Made by a program: the position numbers and the translations under genes
Shown: positions 41,459 through 50,081 of the stretch, one piece after another
Layout of the letters: each line of letters starts with the position of its first letter
Position numbering within the stretch: the stretch's first letter is position 1
Notes under the pieces: model-generated
What the model was told of the DNA's origin: nothing
What the model saw: the letters and a program-made list of their open reading frames with translations, nothing else
Database searches by the model: none
NCBI RefSeq assembly: GCF_001185345.1
Contig: NZ_KQ236743.1
Span: 684,857-748,856 of the forward strand
Origin: Dorea sp. D27
Lineage (GTDB): Bacteria > Bacillota > Clostridia > Lachnospirales > Lachnospiraceae
Reading direction: 5' to 3'
Length of the DNA: 64,000 bases

Positions 41459-42913
41459 TTGAAGAAATTTTATACGGCGGCAGATGTTAATTTTTGCACG
41501 TCCAAGGGAGAAACTGTCATCCATATCAATCCAGGCGATGTGGTGACGTCCGTTGCGAGGGAGGAGGCGGAGAAGAAAGGGGTACGGTTTGCAGTGGGAG
41601 AAGCCGAGGCAGATTCGGCAGGGATACCGCAGCCAAAGGCTGTCCCGCCCACACCCGCACCGGCCGTAGTTCCTTCATATCAGCCCGCGGCACCGCCCGC
41701 GCCGGCAGCGCTTCGCACGACCCGTCCGCAGGTGAAGGCCCTGCCTTACAGAGGGCTCCTGAGCGAGGCGGAGATCGACCGGTGGAGAGAGGACTTCCCG
41801 ATACTGAAATCCGTGGCCCATCTCGGCAACTGCTCCCAGAGCGCACAGTCGAAGCAGGTGCTCGCCGGCATACAGAGATATCTGGACAACTGGGGAAGCG
41901 TAGGCATGGACTGGGATTCCTGGATGGAGGAGATTGAGCTTGCGAAAGCAGAGTTCGCCAGACTCATAGGAGCTGAACCGGACGAGATAGCCATTGCGTC
42001 GTCTGTATCCGACCTTGTAAGTTCCGTAGCCAATTCGCTCGACTATACAGGGAAGCGGAAAAAAGTAGTCGTGACGGATATGGAATTCCCGACTGTGGAC
42101 TACATATGGCTTGCAAACCAGCGCCATGGGGCAAAAGTAGATTTTGTATCTGTCAATGAGCACCATGAGATTGATATAAGTGAATATGAACGCTACATAG
42201 ATGAAGATACGCTTCTGACATCCATAACACAGGTATATTATCTGAATGGATTTAAGCAGGATGTCAAAGCAATCGCGGACATCGCGCACCGGAAGGGGTC
42301 TCTCGTGCTCGTAGATGCTTACCAGTGCCTCGGGACAGAGCCCATGGATGTAAAGGCCATGAATATCGACATTCTCGTATCTGGCTGTCTGAAGTATCTG
42401 TTCGGGATCCCGGGAGTGGCATTCATGTATGTGAACAGGAATCTCATACAGGAGCTGAAACCGTCTGTGACCGGATGGTTTGGACAGACGAATCCGTTCC
42501 TGTTCCAGACGAGGTATCTGGACTGGGCGAACAAGACGAGCAGATTCGATACAGGAACGCCACCTGTGCTTACTGCGTATGCGGCCAGGGCGGGGCTTGA
42601 GATTATCAACCAGGTCACGGTGCCCAAGATCAAGGATCGGATCGACATGCTGAGCGCACATGCCCTGAACGGCGTCGCGGCGAGAGGACTAAAGACGATC
42701 AGTCCCTTCGATGTGAGCAAAAAGGGAGGTACGACTGCCATTGTCTGCGGCGATAAGGTGGATTCCCACACGATGGAACAGCTGCTGCGAGACAGGAACG
42801 TCATTGGTTCGGGCAGAGGAGAGGTCATAAGGATCGCCCCTCACTTCTATACGAAGCCGGAAGAGATCGATTACGCTCTGGACTGTATCAAGGACATTCT
42901 CGAAGGAAGGTAG
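41459..42913 (+). CDS. Class V PLP enzyme with EutQ-like N-terminal domain (BMC cargo)
   Basis: The 484-aa protein has three parts. Residues 1-52 resemble the N-terminus of EutQ (FYTAADVNFCTSKGE, PGDVVTSVAREEAEKKGVRF). Residues about 57-93 are a Pro/Ala-rich linker. Residues about 100-480 are a class V aminotransferase/cysteine-desulfurase fold with PLP-lysine Lys312 in SGCLKYLFGIPG and VDAYQCLGTEP before it. It could be a desulfurase, lyase, epimerase or transaminase. The start is TTG 41459 with GGAAAGGAG 9 nt upstream. The linker plus small N-terminal domain look like a shell-targeting module. It sits between shell genes, so it is probably the encapsulated signature enzyme. Confidence 0.85.
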   Translation: MKKFYTAADVNFCTSKGETVIHINPGDVVTSVAREEAEKKGVRFAVGEAEADSAGIPQPKAVPPTPAPAVVPSYQPAAPPAPAALRTTRPQVKALPYRGLLSEAEIDRWREDFPILKSVAHLGNCSQSAQSKQVLAGIQRYLDNWGSVGMDWDSWMEEIELAKAEFARLIGAEPDEIAIASSVSDLVSSVANSLDYTGKRKKVVVTDMEFPTVDYIWLANQRHGAKVDFVSVNEHHEIDISEYERYIDEDTLLTSITQVYYLNGFKQDVKAIADIAHRKGSLVLVDAYQCLGTEPMDVKAMNIDILVSGCLKYLFGIPGVAFMYVNRNLIQELKPSVTGWFGQTNPFLFQTRYLDWANKTSRFDTGTPPVLTAYAARAGLEIINQVTVPKIKDRIDMLSAHALNGVAARGLKTISPFDVSKKGGTTAIVCGDKVDSHTMEQLLRDRNVIGSGRGEVIRIAPHFYTKPEEIDYALDCIKDILEGR

Positions 42914-42922
42914 GTGCTTTAC

Positions 42923-43186
42923 ATGTACATCTGCAAGGTGCAGGGGAAATGTGTCTCCACGATCAAGAACGAGCAGCTGAAAGGGTGCAGCCTGATTACG
43001 ATGCAGCGAATGAACAAGTCGGGTGGTCCGGCCGGCGAGATCCTCGTTGCTGTCGATACGATTGGCTGCAGCGTAGGAGAGACCGTACTCGTGACAAGAG
43101 GGTCAGGAGCGCGTGCCGTACTGGGCATAGACAGTCCTGCGGATATGGTAGTCGTGGGGATTGTAGACACTTATGATTGTAAATGA
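42923..43186 (+). CDS. BMC-P vertex protein (EutN/CcmL family)
   Basis: The 87-aa protein is a pentameric vertex protein: [42 protein letters not shown] and VVGIVDTYD are the family's conserved blocks. It closes the microcompartment icosahedron. The frame also has GTG 42914 directly after the upstream stop codon, but ATG 42923 suits the family length and GGAAGGTAG spacing better. BMC-H 2 follows 20 nt later. Confidence 0.93.
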   Translation: MYICKVQGKCVSTIKNEQLKGCSLITMQRMNKSGGPAGEILVAVDTIGCSVGETVLVTRGSGARAVLGIDSPADMVVVGIVDTYDCK

Positions 43187-43206
43187 GTAAAAGGAGGTAT
43201 GCATAT

Positions 43207-43470
43207 ATGAAATCAAAAGGATTTATCGAGACAAGAGGTCTGGTGGCAGCAATTGAAGCGGCAGACGCAATGGTGAAAGCCGCAAACGTGACACTGGCAG
43301 GCAGGAAGATGATCGGAGGCGGACTTGTGACCGTCATTATCGAAGGCGACGTGGGAGCCGTGAAGGCAGCAGTGGACGCCGGAGCAGCGGCAGCACAGAA
43401 GGTCGGTGAACTTGTGAGCGTCCATGTCATTGCAAGACCGGATGCCGAGCTTGATACCTTCCTCCAGTAA
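43207..43470 (+). CDS. BMC-H shell protein 2
   Basis: This 87-aa BMC-H paralogue is very similar to the one at 41140 ([24 protein letters not shown], pore loop [41 protein letters not shown]). AAGGAGG precedes ATG 43207; the in-frame ATG 43183 lies before that site and is less likely. Two BMC-H types with slightly different pores allow mixed facets. Confidence 0.96.
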   Translation: MKSKGFIETRGLVAAIEAADAMVKAANVTLAGRKMIGGGLVTVIIEGDVGAVKAAVDAGAAAAQKVGELVSVHVIARPDAELDTFLQ

Positions 43471-43482
43471 GGCGGGTGTCTT

Positions 43483-44121
43483 ATGGAAGAAGCAAAAAAA
43501 GACAAATGGAATCTCAGAACATTTATAATTGTTGACAATATGCAGCCCCAGTATGCGGCTGTCACGGGAACGGTGTCCAAAGGAGACATCCCGCTTGCCG
43601 GCATGAGCGAACTTTATATAGAACTGGCGCCGGGCAGCGGGGTGTATGACCTGCTGAATGCAGCGCTAAAGTCGTCCAATGCCAAACCCGCTTTCCAGAT
43701 AGTAGAAAGAGAGTACGGGGAGATAGAGCTGCACTCCTTTTCGCCGGAGGATGTCAAGCAGGCTGGCGAGGCGGTGCTGGATGCATGCGGCCTTACGGCT
43801 CTGGACCGTATGAAGCCGGCCATCGTGTCGGAACAGATCATCTCCAACACAGACGCATACCAGGCACAGTTGATCAACAGGGATTCCCGCCACGGGTCCA
43901 TACTCGTGCCGGGAGAGACGCTGTTTATCATGGAGGTGGAACCGGCAGCCTACATATCGATAGCGGTCAACGAGGCGGAGAAGAACGCGGATATAAAGGT
44001 CGTCACGTTCGATCCGGTCGGCCGGTTCGGAAGGATGTACATATCCGGGTCAGAAAGCGAAGTCAGGAGTGCACGGGATGCTGCAATCGCTGCAATTACA
44101 GGTGTGGAAGGAAGAACATAG
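43483..44121 (+). CDS. BMC-T tandem-domain shell protein
   Basis: The 212-aa protein contains two BMC folds (about 12-105 and 110-205), as in trimeric BMC-T proteins whose pores can gate. Segments such as LYIELAPGSGVYDLLNAALKSS and LFIMEVEPAAYISIAVNEAEKN correspond to the helices of each half. The pore loops do not follow the GSG pattern. It is coupled to the BMC-H before it and the hydantoinase-like gene after it (3 nt gap). Confidence 0.85.
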   Translation: MEEAKKDKWNLRTFIIVDNMQPQYAAVTGTVSKGDIPLAGMSELYIELAPGSGVYDLLNAALKSSNAKPAFQIVEREYGEIELHSFSPEDVKQAGEAVLDACGLTALDRMKPAIVSEQIISNTDAYQAQLINRDSRHGSILVPGETLFIMEVEPAAYISIAVNEAEKNADIKVVTFDPVGRFGRMYISGSESEVRSARDAAIAAITGVEGRT

Positions 44122-44124
44122 CTT

Positions 44125-45669
44125 ATGGGAAATGATATATTTGCAGATTATATCCGGAAGTTAAAACAGAACAATGAATCTGCCAGGCCGTCCATGCCCT
44201 TTGCTGTGAGACAGGAACCGGCAGGAGCAGAAGGAGACGGGGAGACGCTTGCCGTACTTAAGGAAATCAGCCAGAAGCTTTCCGCCATGCACACCTTCCG
44301 GGAACCTCCGTCTGATGCCAAAGCGGATCTGGCAGTCGTGGGCGGCATGGTAGTGCTGCCCGGCCACGGCATCATTAAGGCCGATCTCTTCATCAAGGAC
44401 GGGAAGGTGCAGTCGTTTGGCGCGGCAGAGGGGATCCATGCGAAGAAGACGGTGGATGCGTCTGGAAAGTATGTCTGTCCGGGGCTGATGGATCCCCATG
44501 TACATCTTGGCCTGTTTGCGCCGATGGAGACTGATATGGCCTCCGAGACAAAGGCGGCAGTCATGGGAGGCATTACGACGACAGGAGTGTTTTTCGGCGG
44601 ACCGGACTCTCACTTTGCCACATTCCCGGAAATTGCGGAACAGGCGGAGAGGTATTCCTACACGGATATCGTTCCGCACCTCGTCATAGGAAATGAAGAA
44701 CAGATGCGGGAGATACCTGATTATGCGCGCTACTTTGGGGTTACCTCCTTCAAGGTGTACATGAATGGAATACCGGGCATGATTCCGAGCGTGGACGACG
44801 GATTCATCCTGGACGTCATGGAACAGATGAAACGGACCGGCAGGCAATGCATCCTCTGCTGCCATACAGAGAATACGCACATCGTATCAAGGGCACTGCG
44901 CGACGCGAAAGAAAAATACGGTGAACACGCAGACGTAAAAGACTGGATGGAAAGCCATCCTGCCATGGCAGAAGAGGAGGCGGTGATGCGTATATCGTAT
45001 CTCGCCGAGAAGGGCAGGATTCCGGTGTACCTCGTCCATATCGGTACAAAGGACGGCATTCAGAAGCTGCGGCAGATCAAGCCGTTCAACAAATATGTAC
45101 ATATCGAGACGACGAGCCCCTATCTGTCTGTTACGAGCGAGCAGTTCGACGGCCATCTCTATAAGATGGAACCGCCGCTTCGGAAACCGGAAGACAAGAA
45201 CGCGCTCTGGGAGGCGCTGGATGACGGCGTCATCGACACGATCGGGACAGATAATGTGTGTGAAAACATAAGTGAAAAACAGCCGGAACGATCTATCTGG
45301 GACGTGGTTCCGGGATATTCCGTAGTGGAGACGCACCTGGCGTCTGTTCTGACGGAAGGCGTGGTGAAAAGAGGAATCAGCATAGAAAAAGTAATTACCC
45401 ATATGACGAGGCGCCCGGCGGAGGCATTCGGTGTCTATCCACAGAAAGGGACACTGCTTCCGGGAAGCGATGCAGATCTTGTATTGATAGATATGAACGA
45501 GACAAGAGAAGTACATGCGAGGGATATGCATTCCCGCTCGGATTTTTCCATCTTCGAAGGCAGGCGTCTTACCGGGTGGCCGGTGATGACTGTCAAAGGT
45601 GGCAGCATCGTGATGGAAAATGGAATGCTCGTGGCGGAGGCGCCGTCTGGACATATGGTGAAGCGATAG
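44125..45669 (+). CDS. Dihydropyrimidinase/hydantoinase-like cyclic amidohydrolase with N-terminal extension
   Basis: This 514-aa protein has a ~65-residue N-terminal extension beginning MGNDIFADYIRKLKQNN, an amphipathic helix as in BMC encapsulation peptides, then an amidohydrolase fold. Metal ligands are visible: H125 and H127 in DPHVHLG, the carboxylated Lys210 in SFKVYMN, His in CCHTENTH, His in VHIGTKDG, and Asp in GTDNVCEN. Dihydropyrimidinase, hydantoinase and allantoinase open cyclic ureides this way. The last position reads DN rather than the usual DH. It probably opens the substrate ring inside or at the shell. It ends 13 nt before the OFOR operon genes. Confidence 0.88.
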   Translation: MGNDIFADYIRKLKQNNESARPSMPFAVRQEPAGAEGDGETLAVLKEISQKLSAMHTFREPPSDAKADLAVVGGMVVLPGHGIIKADLFIKDGKVQSFGAAEGIHAKKTVDASGKYVCPGLMDPHVHLGLFAPMETDMASETKAAVMGGITTTGVFFGGPDSHFATFPEIAEQAERYSYTDIVPHLVIGNEEQMREIPDYARYFGVTSFKVYMNGIPGMIPSVDDGFILDVMEQMKRTGRQCILCCHTENTHIVSRALRDAKEKYGEHADVKDWMESHPAMAEEEAVMRISYLAEKGRIPVYLVHIGTKDGIQKLRQIKPFNKYVHIETTSPYLSVTSEQFDGHLYKMEPPLRKPEDKNALWEALDDGVIDTIGTDNVCENISEKQPERSIWDVVPGYSVVETHLASVLTEGVVKRGISIEKVITHMTRRPAEAFGVYPQKGTLLPGSDADLVLIDMNETREVHARDMHSRSDFSIFEGRRLTGWPVMTVKGGSIVMENGMLVAEAPSGHMVKR

Positions 45670-45682
45670 GAGGGAACATAAC

Positions 45683-46225
45683 TTGAAAGAAATAAGAATA
45701 CATGGCAGAGGCGGCATGGGTGCCGTAAAAGCGGCAGAAGCGCTCGTGTATGCAGCGGTGATGGATGGGAAATACGGCAATTCAATTCCGTTTTTCGGAT
45801 TTGAACGCCAGGGCGCTCCGGTAACAGCCTTTGTCAGAATCAGCGAAGCCCCCATCCGGCCAAAGAACAGGGTATACCATCCCGACGTCATCATCGTGCT
45901 GGACCCGACGATCATGAACGCGGTCAATGTGTTTGAAGGCGTCAAAGAGGGAGGCATCCTTGTACTGAACACGACACATGATCCGAAGGATATGGATATT
46001 CCAGGGCATATCGCTTCTGTCACCGTGGTAGATGCCACGAAGATTGCACTGGATATGATTGGAAGGCCAATCACTAATACCGTCATGCTCGGCGCATTCT
46101 GCAGGGCGACAGGGCTTGTGTCTGTCGATGAGGTGGCCAGGAAGGTAGAAGAACTATGGGGTGCTAAAAATAAAGAAGCTCTGTACAAAGGTTATGAGTC
46201 TGCCGCGCCGGCGGCGATGCGATAG
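45683..46225 (+). CDS. 2-oxoacid:ferredoxin oxidoreductase, gamma subunit
   Basis: This 180-aa subunit has HGRGGMGAVKAAEALVYAA at the N-terminus, the family's GRGGxG signature, and FGFERQGAPV and DPTIM. It is one of four OFOR subunits (gamma-delta-alpha-beta order) that oxidise a 2-oxoacid with CoA, reducing ferredoxin. The start is TTG 45683 after TAGGAGGG. Subunit identity is clear; whether the substrate is pyruvate or another 2-oxoacid is not. Confidence 0.92.
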   Translation: MKEIRIHGRGGMGAVKAAEALVYAAVMDGKYGNSIPFFGFERQGAPVTAFVRISEAPIRPKNRVYHPDVIIVLDPTIMNAVNVFEGVKEGGILVLNTTHDPKDMDIPGHIASVTVVDATKIALDMIGRPITNTVMLGAFCRATGLVSVDEVARKVEELWGAKNKEALYKGYESAAPAAMR

Positions 46226-46242
46226 GGGAGGTGCCAGAAAAG

Positions 46243-46509
46243 ATGGAGTTTAGAAGTAAATATATCGTGCCTGTAGGAGCGGACGGAATCCATGTCCTGA
46301 ATACGGGCGACTGGAGGACGCAGCGTCCGGTACTCGACGAGGAGACATGTATCGCATGCGGCACATGCCTTCTGTACTGCCCGGTGAATTCTATAAGGAA
46401 GACAGACGGAACATTTACCATCTGTTACGACTACTGTAAGGGCTGCGGCATATGCGCGCACGAATGCCCGAAGGATGCGATTACGATGATACCGGAGGAG
46501 GGAAAATAG
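46243..46509 (+). CDS. 2-oxoacid:ferredoxin oxidoreductase, delta (2[4Fe-4S]) subunit
   Basis: The 88-aa ferredoxin-like subunit has two clusters: CIACGTCLLYCPVNSI and CKGCGICAHECPKDAI. It transfers electrons from the TPP site to free ferredoxin. The start is ATG 46243 with GGGGAGG upstream (GTG 46231 is possible). It abuts the alpha subunit gene with no gap. Confidence 0.95.
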   Translation: MEFRSKYIVPVGADGIHVLNTGDWRTQRPVLDEETCIACGTCLLYCPVNSIRKTDGTFTICYDYCKGCGICAHECPKDAITMIPEEGK

Positions 46510-47691
46510 ATGCAGAGATTAGATGTATTAAATGGCAATATGGCAGCGGCCGTAGGGGCTGCCCTTGCAAAACCGGATGTCATCGCGGCTTATCCGATTA
46601 CGCCGCAGACGCCGGTCGTAGAGTATCTCACACAGTTTGCCGCAGACGGGAAGATAGATGCGGCCATGAGCGAAGTGGAATCTGAGCTGTCTGCGATGAG
46701 TGTCGTCACCGGCGCTTCTCTTGCCGGATCAAGGACGTTTACAGCGACGGCTTCCCAGGGATTGTCACTTATGTATGAACCCTATTTCAGGGCATCGACG
46801 CTCCGGCTCCCCATCGTGATGGCCATCGTCAACCGGGAGATGATATCTCCTCAGAGCGTGTGGGGCGGGCAGCAGGATTCCATGAGCGTCAGAGATGCGG
46901 GGTGGCTGCAGATATATGCGGAAGACAACCAGGAGATACTGGATCTCGTAGTGCAGGCATTCAAAATTGCGGAAGACAAGCGGGTTCTGCTGCCGATTAA
47001 TATCTGTTACGACGGATTTTACCTGTCGCATATGACAGAGCGGGTAATGGTACCAGAGCAGGAAAAGGTGGATACATTTCTTGGAACTTACCGTCCGGAA
47101 CATATCATCCTGGATCCGGAACGCCCTATGGCAGTGGACCCGCTTACAAACGGCGCTCTTTTGATGGAATATAGGTACAAACATCTGAAGGCCCAGCAGG
47201 CGGCGCTGGAGGTCATCGATGAAGTGGATCAACAATTCGGGGAGCTGTTCGGCCGCTCCTACGGAGGAGCCATTGAGGAATACCGGATGGAAGACGCGGA
47301 ATATGCCGTCATAACGACAGGCTCCATGTCCGGCGCAGCAAAAGATATGGTTGACGTAAAACGGGAAGAGGGCGTGAAGGCAGGTCTGATCCGTATGCGT
47401 ATGGTCCGCCCATTCCCGAGGGAACGGATAAGGAAAGCGCTGGCACGAGTGAAAGCCTTTGGCGTGGTAGATAAGAACGTGTCATTCGGCTGTGATACAG
47501 GAATCGTATACCAGGAAGTAAGAGCTGCCATGTTCGGCGGAAACACCGTGCCGTCCGTGCCGGTTATCGGAGGCCTTGGGGGTGAGGACATCTCCCTTCA
47601 GATGATGGGAGACGTTATCGACAAAATCGTCTGTGCCGCGCAGGATCTCAAAGACAGCGAAACGGTATGGCTTATGGTGGAAGAAGGGTAG
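46510..47691 (+). CDS. 2-oxoacid:ferredoxin oxidoreductase, alpha subunit
   Basis: The 393-aa subunit has YPITPQTPVVEYL (TPP-pyrimidine domain), RTFTATASQGLSLMYEPYF and SVWGGQQDSMSVRD, all as in pyruvate:ferredoxin oxidoreductase alpha (PorA). The YPITPQTP motif with the following Glu is typical of pyruvate-type enzymes but also of other OFORs. It contacts CoA and TPP together with beta. Confidence 0.95.
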   Translation: MQRLDVLNGNMAAAVGAALAKPDVIAAYPITPQTPVVEYLTQFAADGKIDAAMSEVESELSAMSVVTGASLAGSRTFTATASQGLSLMYEPYFRASTLRLPIVMAIVNREMISPQSVWGGQQDSMSVRDAGWLQIYAEDNQEILDLVVQAFKIAEDKRVLLPINICYDGFYLSHMTERVMVPEQEKVDTFLGTYRPEHIILDPERPMAVDPLTNGALLMEYRYKHLKAQQAALEVIDEVDQQFGELFGRSYGGAIEEYRMEDAEYAVITTGSMSGAAKDMVDVKREEGVKAGLIRMRMVRPFPRERIRKALARVKAFGVVDKNVSFGCDTGIVYQEVRAAMFGGNTVPSVPVIGGLGGEDISLQMMGDVIDKIVCAAQDLKDSETVWLMVEEG

Positions 47692-47701
47692 GTGGAAGAG
47701 G

Positions 47702-48607
47702 ATGAATATTGTAGATAAATTAGCGGCAAAAGAAGATATGGTCTCTCCAGGCATATCAGCCTGTGTCGGATGCAACGTAGAGCTTACGCTGCGCACGTGT
47801 ATGAAAGTGCTCGGCCCGAACACCATCTATGCGGTACCGCCCGGATGTATGGGAGGAGTAGGGGTCGTCGGATGGGACACGGAGTCCGGGTCAAAGATTC
47901 CGGTGTTCTTTCCGCTTCTTGACAATGTCGCGTCCATGCTGGCGGGCATCAAGATGCACTATGAAAAACAGGGGAGGGATGTGAATGTTGTAGCATTTGC
48001 AGGTGACGGGGCGTCGACAGACGCAGGTATGCAATGCCTGTCCGGTGCTGCGGAGCGCGGGGATAAGCTGATCTATATCTGTTACGACAACGAAGGGTAT
48101 ATGAATACGGGATACCAGAGGAGCAGCGCCACGACGAAATATTCGTGGACGACTACGACACCGGTGAGCAGGGAAGGACGCGGCGGCAAGAAGCAGCACA
48201 AGAAAGACTTCCCCATGGTCATGGCCATGCACGATATCCCTTATATGGCGACCTGTTCTCCTGCCTACATTCCGGACATGGTGCGTAAGCTCGAGAAGGC
48301 GATGGAGGCATCTAAGACGGGTCTGGCCTATCTCCATGTATTCAATCCGTGCCTGACCGGATGGGGGATTAAGCCGGATACGAGCATCGAGGTGTCAAGG
48401 CTCGCGGTGGAGAGCAATTTCTTCCCGCTCTATGAAGTGGAAAACGGGTCCTTTACTATCAATAAGACATTCAAGGAGCCGAAGCCGGTGAAGGAATATC
48501 TGGGCCGTATGAAGAAGTTCAAACACCTGAATGAGGAAGAGGCGGCGGAAATCCAGGAACTGGTCGACTACAAATGGAACCGGCTCACGAAGCTTGCCGG
48601 CCTATAG
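47702..48607 (+). CDS. 2-oxoacid:ferredoxin oxidoreductase, beta (TPP-binding) subunit
   Basis: The 301-aa beta subunit has TPP-binding GDGASTDAGMQCLSGAAERG and DNEGYMNTGYQRS, the CVGC and further Cys residues of its [4Fe-4S] site, and TCSPAY. ATG 47702 is the true start; the longer frame from 47633 overlaps the alpha gene. With gamma, delta and alpha it makes a complete four-subunit OFOR. Confidence 0.95.
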   Translation: MNIVDKLAAKEDMVSPGISACVGCNVELTLRTCMKVLGPNTIYAVPPGCMGGVGVVGWDTESGSKIPVFFPLLDNVASMLAGIKMHYEKQGRDVNVVAFAGDGASTDAGMQCLSGAAERGDKLIYICYDNEGYMNTGYQRSSATTKYSWTTTTPVSREGRGGKKQHKKDFPMVMAMHDIPYMATCSPAYIPDMVRKLEKAMEASKTGLAYLHVFNPCLTGWGIKPDTSIEVSRLAVESNFFPLYEVENGSFTINKTFKEPKPVKEYLGRMKKFKHLNEEEAAEIQELVDYKWNRLTKLAGL

Positions 48608-48626
48608 CAGGAAAAGGAGGGAATAC

Positions 48627-50081
48627 ATGGTACATAGTTTAGATGCATTATTCAATCCTGAGAACATCGCGGTCATCGGCGCCAGCAATAATCCGCTGAA
48701 GGCCGGGTATACGGTAATCTACAACCTGAATCAGATTGGATACCCGAAGCAAGTATTTCCCGTTACGGTGTCGGCAGATGAGATCCTGGGACGAAGCTGC
48801 TACAAGAAGCTCTCAGAGATTGAAGAGACGGTAGAGCTGGTCGTACTTGGAACGCCGGCAAAGATGATATATGACATTATGGATGACCTTGCGTTACGGA
48901 TGGAGAGCAAGCACGATGTAAAGGTAATCGTGTGTATCGCCGCCGACTACGGCGAGACGAAGACAGAGGAAGGGATACGCAGGCAGGGCTGTCTCATAGA
49001 GACGGCAGGGAAGTACGGAATCCGGGTGGTCGGCCCGAACTGTATCGGAATCATAGACAATATCAACCGTGTGGATACGACTTTTGTAGAGACGCTCATA
49101 CCGAAGGAGATGAGAGGGCAGAAAGGAGGTATCAGCTTTATCTCCCAGAGCGGGGCCATGGCCGCTTCCATCCTCATGATGGGTGCGTCCGGACCGGCGC
49201 CGATTTCTATGAACAAGTTCATCTCCATAGGAAATATGGCCGATGTAGACTGTATCGACCTGCTGGAGTATTTTGAGCAGGATGAGGACACGAAGGTCAT
49301 CGGCATGTATCTGGAAGGATACCCGGACGGACGGAAGCTGATCGACACGCTGGCAAGAATCGCCCGGAAGAAACCGGTGGTAATCCTGAAGGTCGGCCGC
49401 AGCAGCATCGGGGCAGAGGCCGCCAATTCCCACACAGGTTCGCTTGCAGGGGCAGATTCCGTATACGACGCCGCATTCCGCCAGTTTGGAATCGTCAGGG
49501 TATATACGATAGAGGACATGATGGATACGCTCCAGGCTTTTGACGCGATGAAGATACCGGACGGCAGGAACTGCTTCCTCCTTACACAGGCCGGCGGGCC
49601 TGGTATCTACTGCACGGATGCATTTGTAGATGAGAAGATACTTAAGTTTCCGCTCGTATCAGAGGAGACGAAGAATAAGCTCGCAGACGCTCTGCCTCCT
49701 ATGGCAAATGTCTGTTCCCCGGAAGGATATGCAGATATCACGGCAGCGGCCACCGTGGAACATCATGTAGAGAGCCTCAGGACCGTTATGGATGACGATG
49801 CGGTGGACAGCGTCATATTCGTGACTGTCGTGCCTACTTTCCTTCCGAGAAGGGAGCTGGCCGAAGGACTGCTCCATCTGCTTGTGGAAGATGGATACCG
49901 GGAGAAAAAGCCGGTCTGCATCTGCATCATGGCCGGGAATTACGTATGGGAATGCCGGCAGATACTGGAGCGTGGAGGGATACACACGTTTGATACCCCT
50001 GCCCACTGTGTGAAGGCGATGAGCCATATGACGGCTTACGGCCAATTTTTGAAGCGTCAGGAGGAAGAGGCGGATGAGTAG
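48627..50081 (+). CDS. ADP-forming acyl-CoA synthetase, alpha subunit
   Basis: The protein has about 484 aa: a CoA-binding Rossmann domain (NIAVIGASNNPLKAGYTV at residues 12-29), then CoA-ligase domains 1 and 2 with the active-site His in SHTGSLAGADSVYDAAF. This family (ACD) converts acyl-CoA + ADP + Pi to acid + ATP, giving substrate-level ATP in anaerobes. The start has AAAAGGAGGG before ATG 48627. Its beta partner overlaps by 8 nt. Confidence 0.92.
   Translation: MVHSLDALFNPENIAVIGASNNPLKAGYTVIYNLNQIGYPKQVFPVTVSADEILGRSCYKKLSEIEETVELVVLGTPAKMIYDIMDDLALRMESKHDVKVIVCIAADYGETKTEEGIRRQGCLIETAGKYGIRVVGPNCIGIIDNINRVDTTFVETLIPKEMRGQKGGISFISQSGAMAASILMMGASGPAPISMNKFISIGNMADVDCIDLLEYFEQDEDTKVIGMYLEGYPDGRKLIDTLARIARKKPVVILKVGRSSIGAEAANSHTGSLAGADSVYDAAFRQFGIVRVYTIEDMMDTLQAFDAMKIPDGRNCFLLTQAGGPGIYCTDAFVDEKILKFPLVSEETKNKLADALPPMANVCSPEGYADITAAATVEHHVESLRTVMDDDAVDSVIFVTVVPTFLPRRELAEGLLHLLVEDGYREKKPVCICIMAGNYVWECRQILERGGIHTFDTPAHCVKAMSHMTAYGQFLKRQEEEADE

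Noticed and set aside
44887-46188. 433-aa minus-strand ORF across the amidohydrolase and OFOR gamma genes
   Set aside because: It is a shadow of two well-supported plus-strand genes, with unlikely composition and no start signal.
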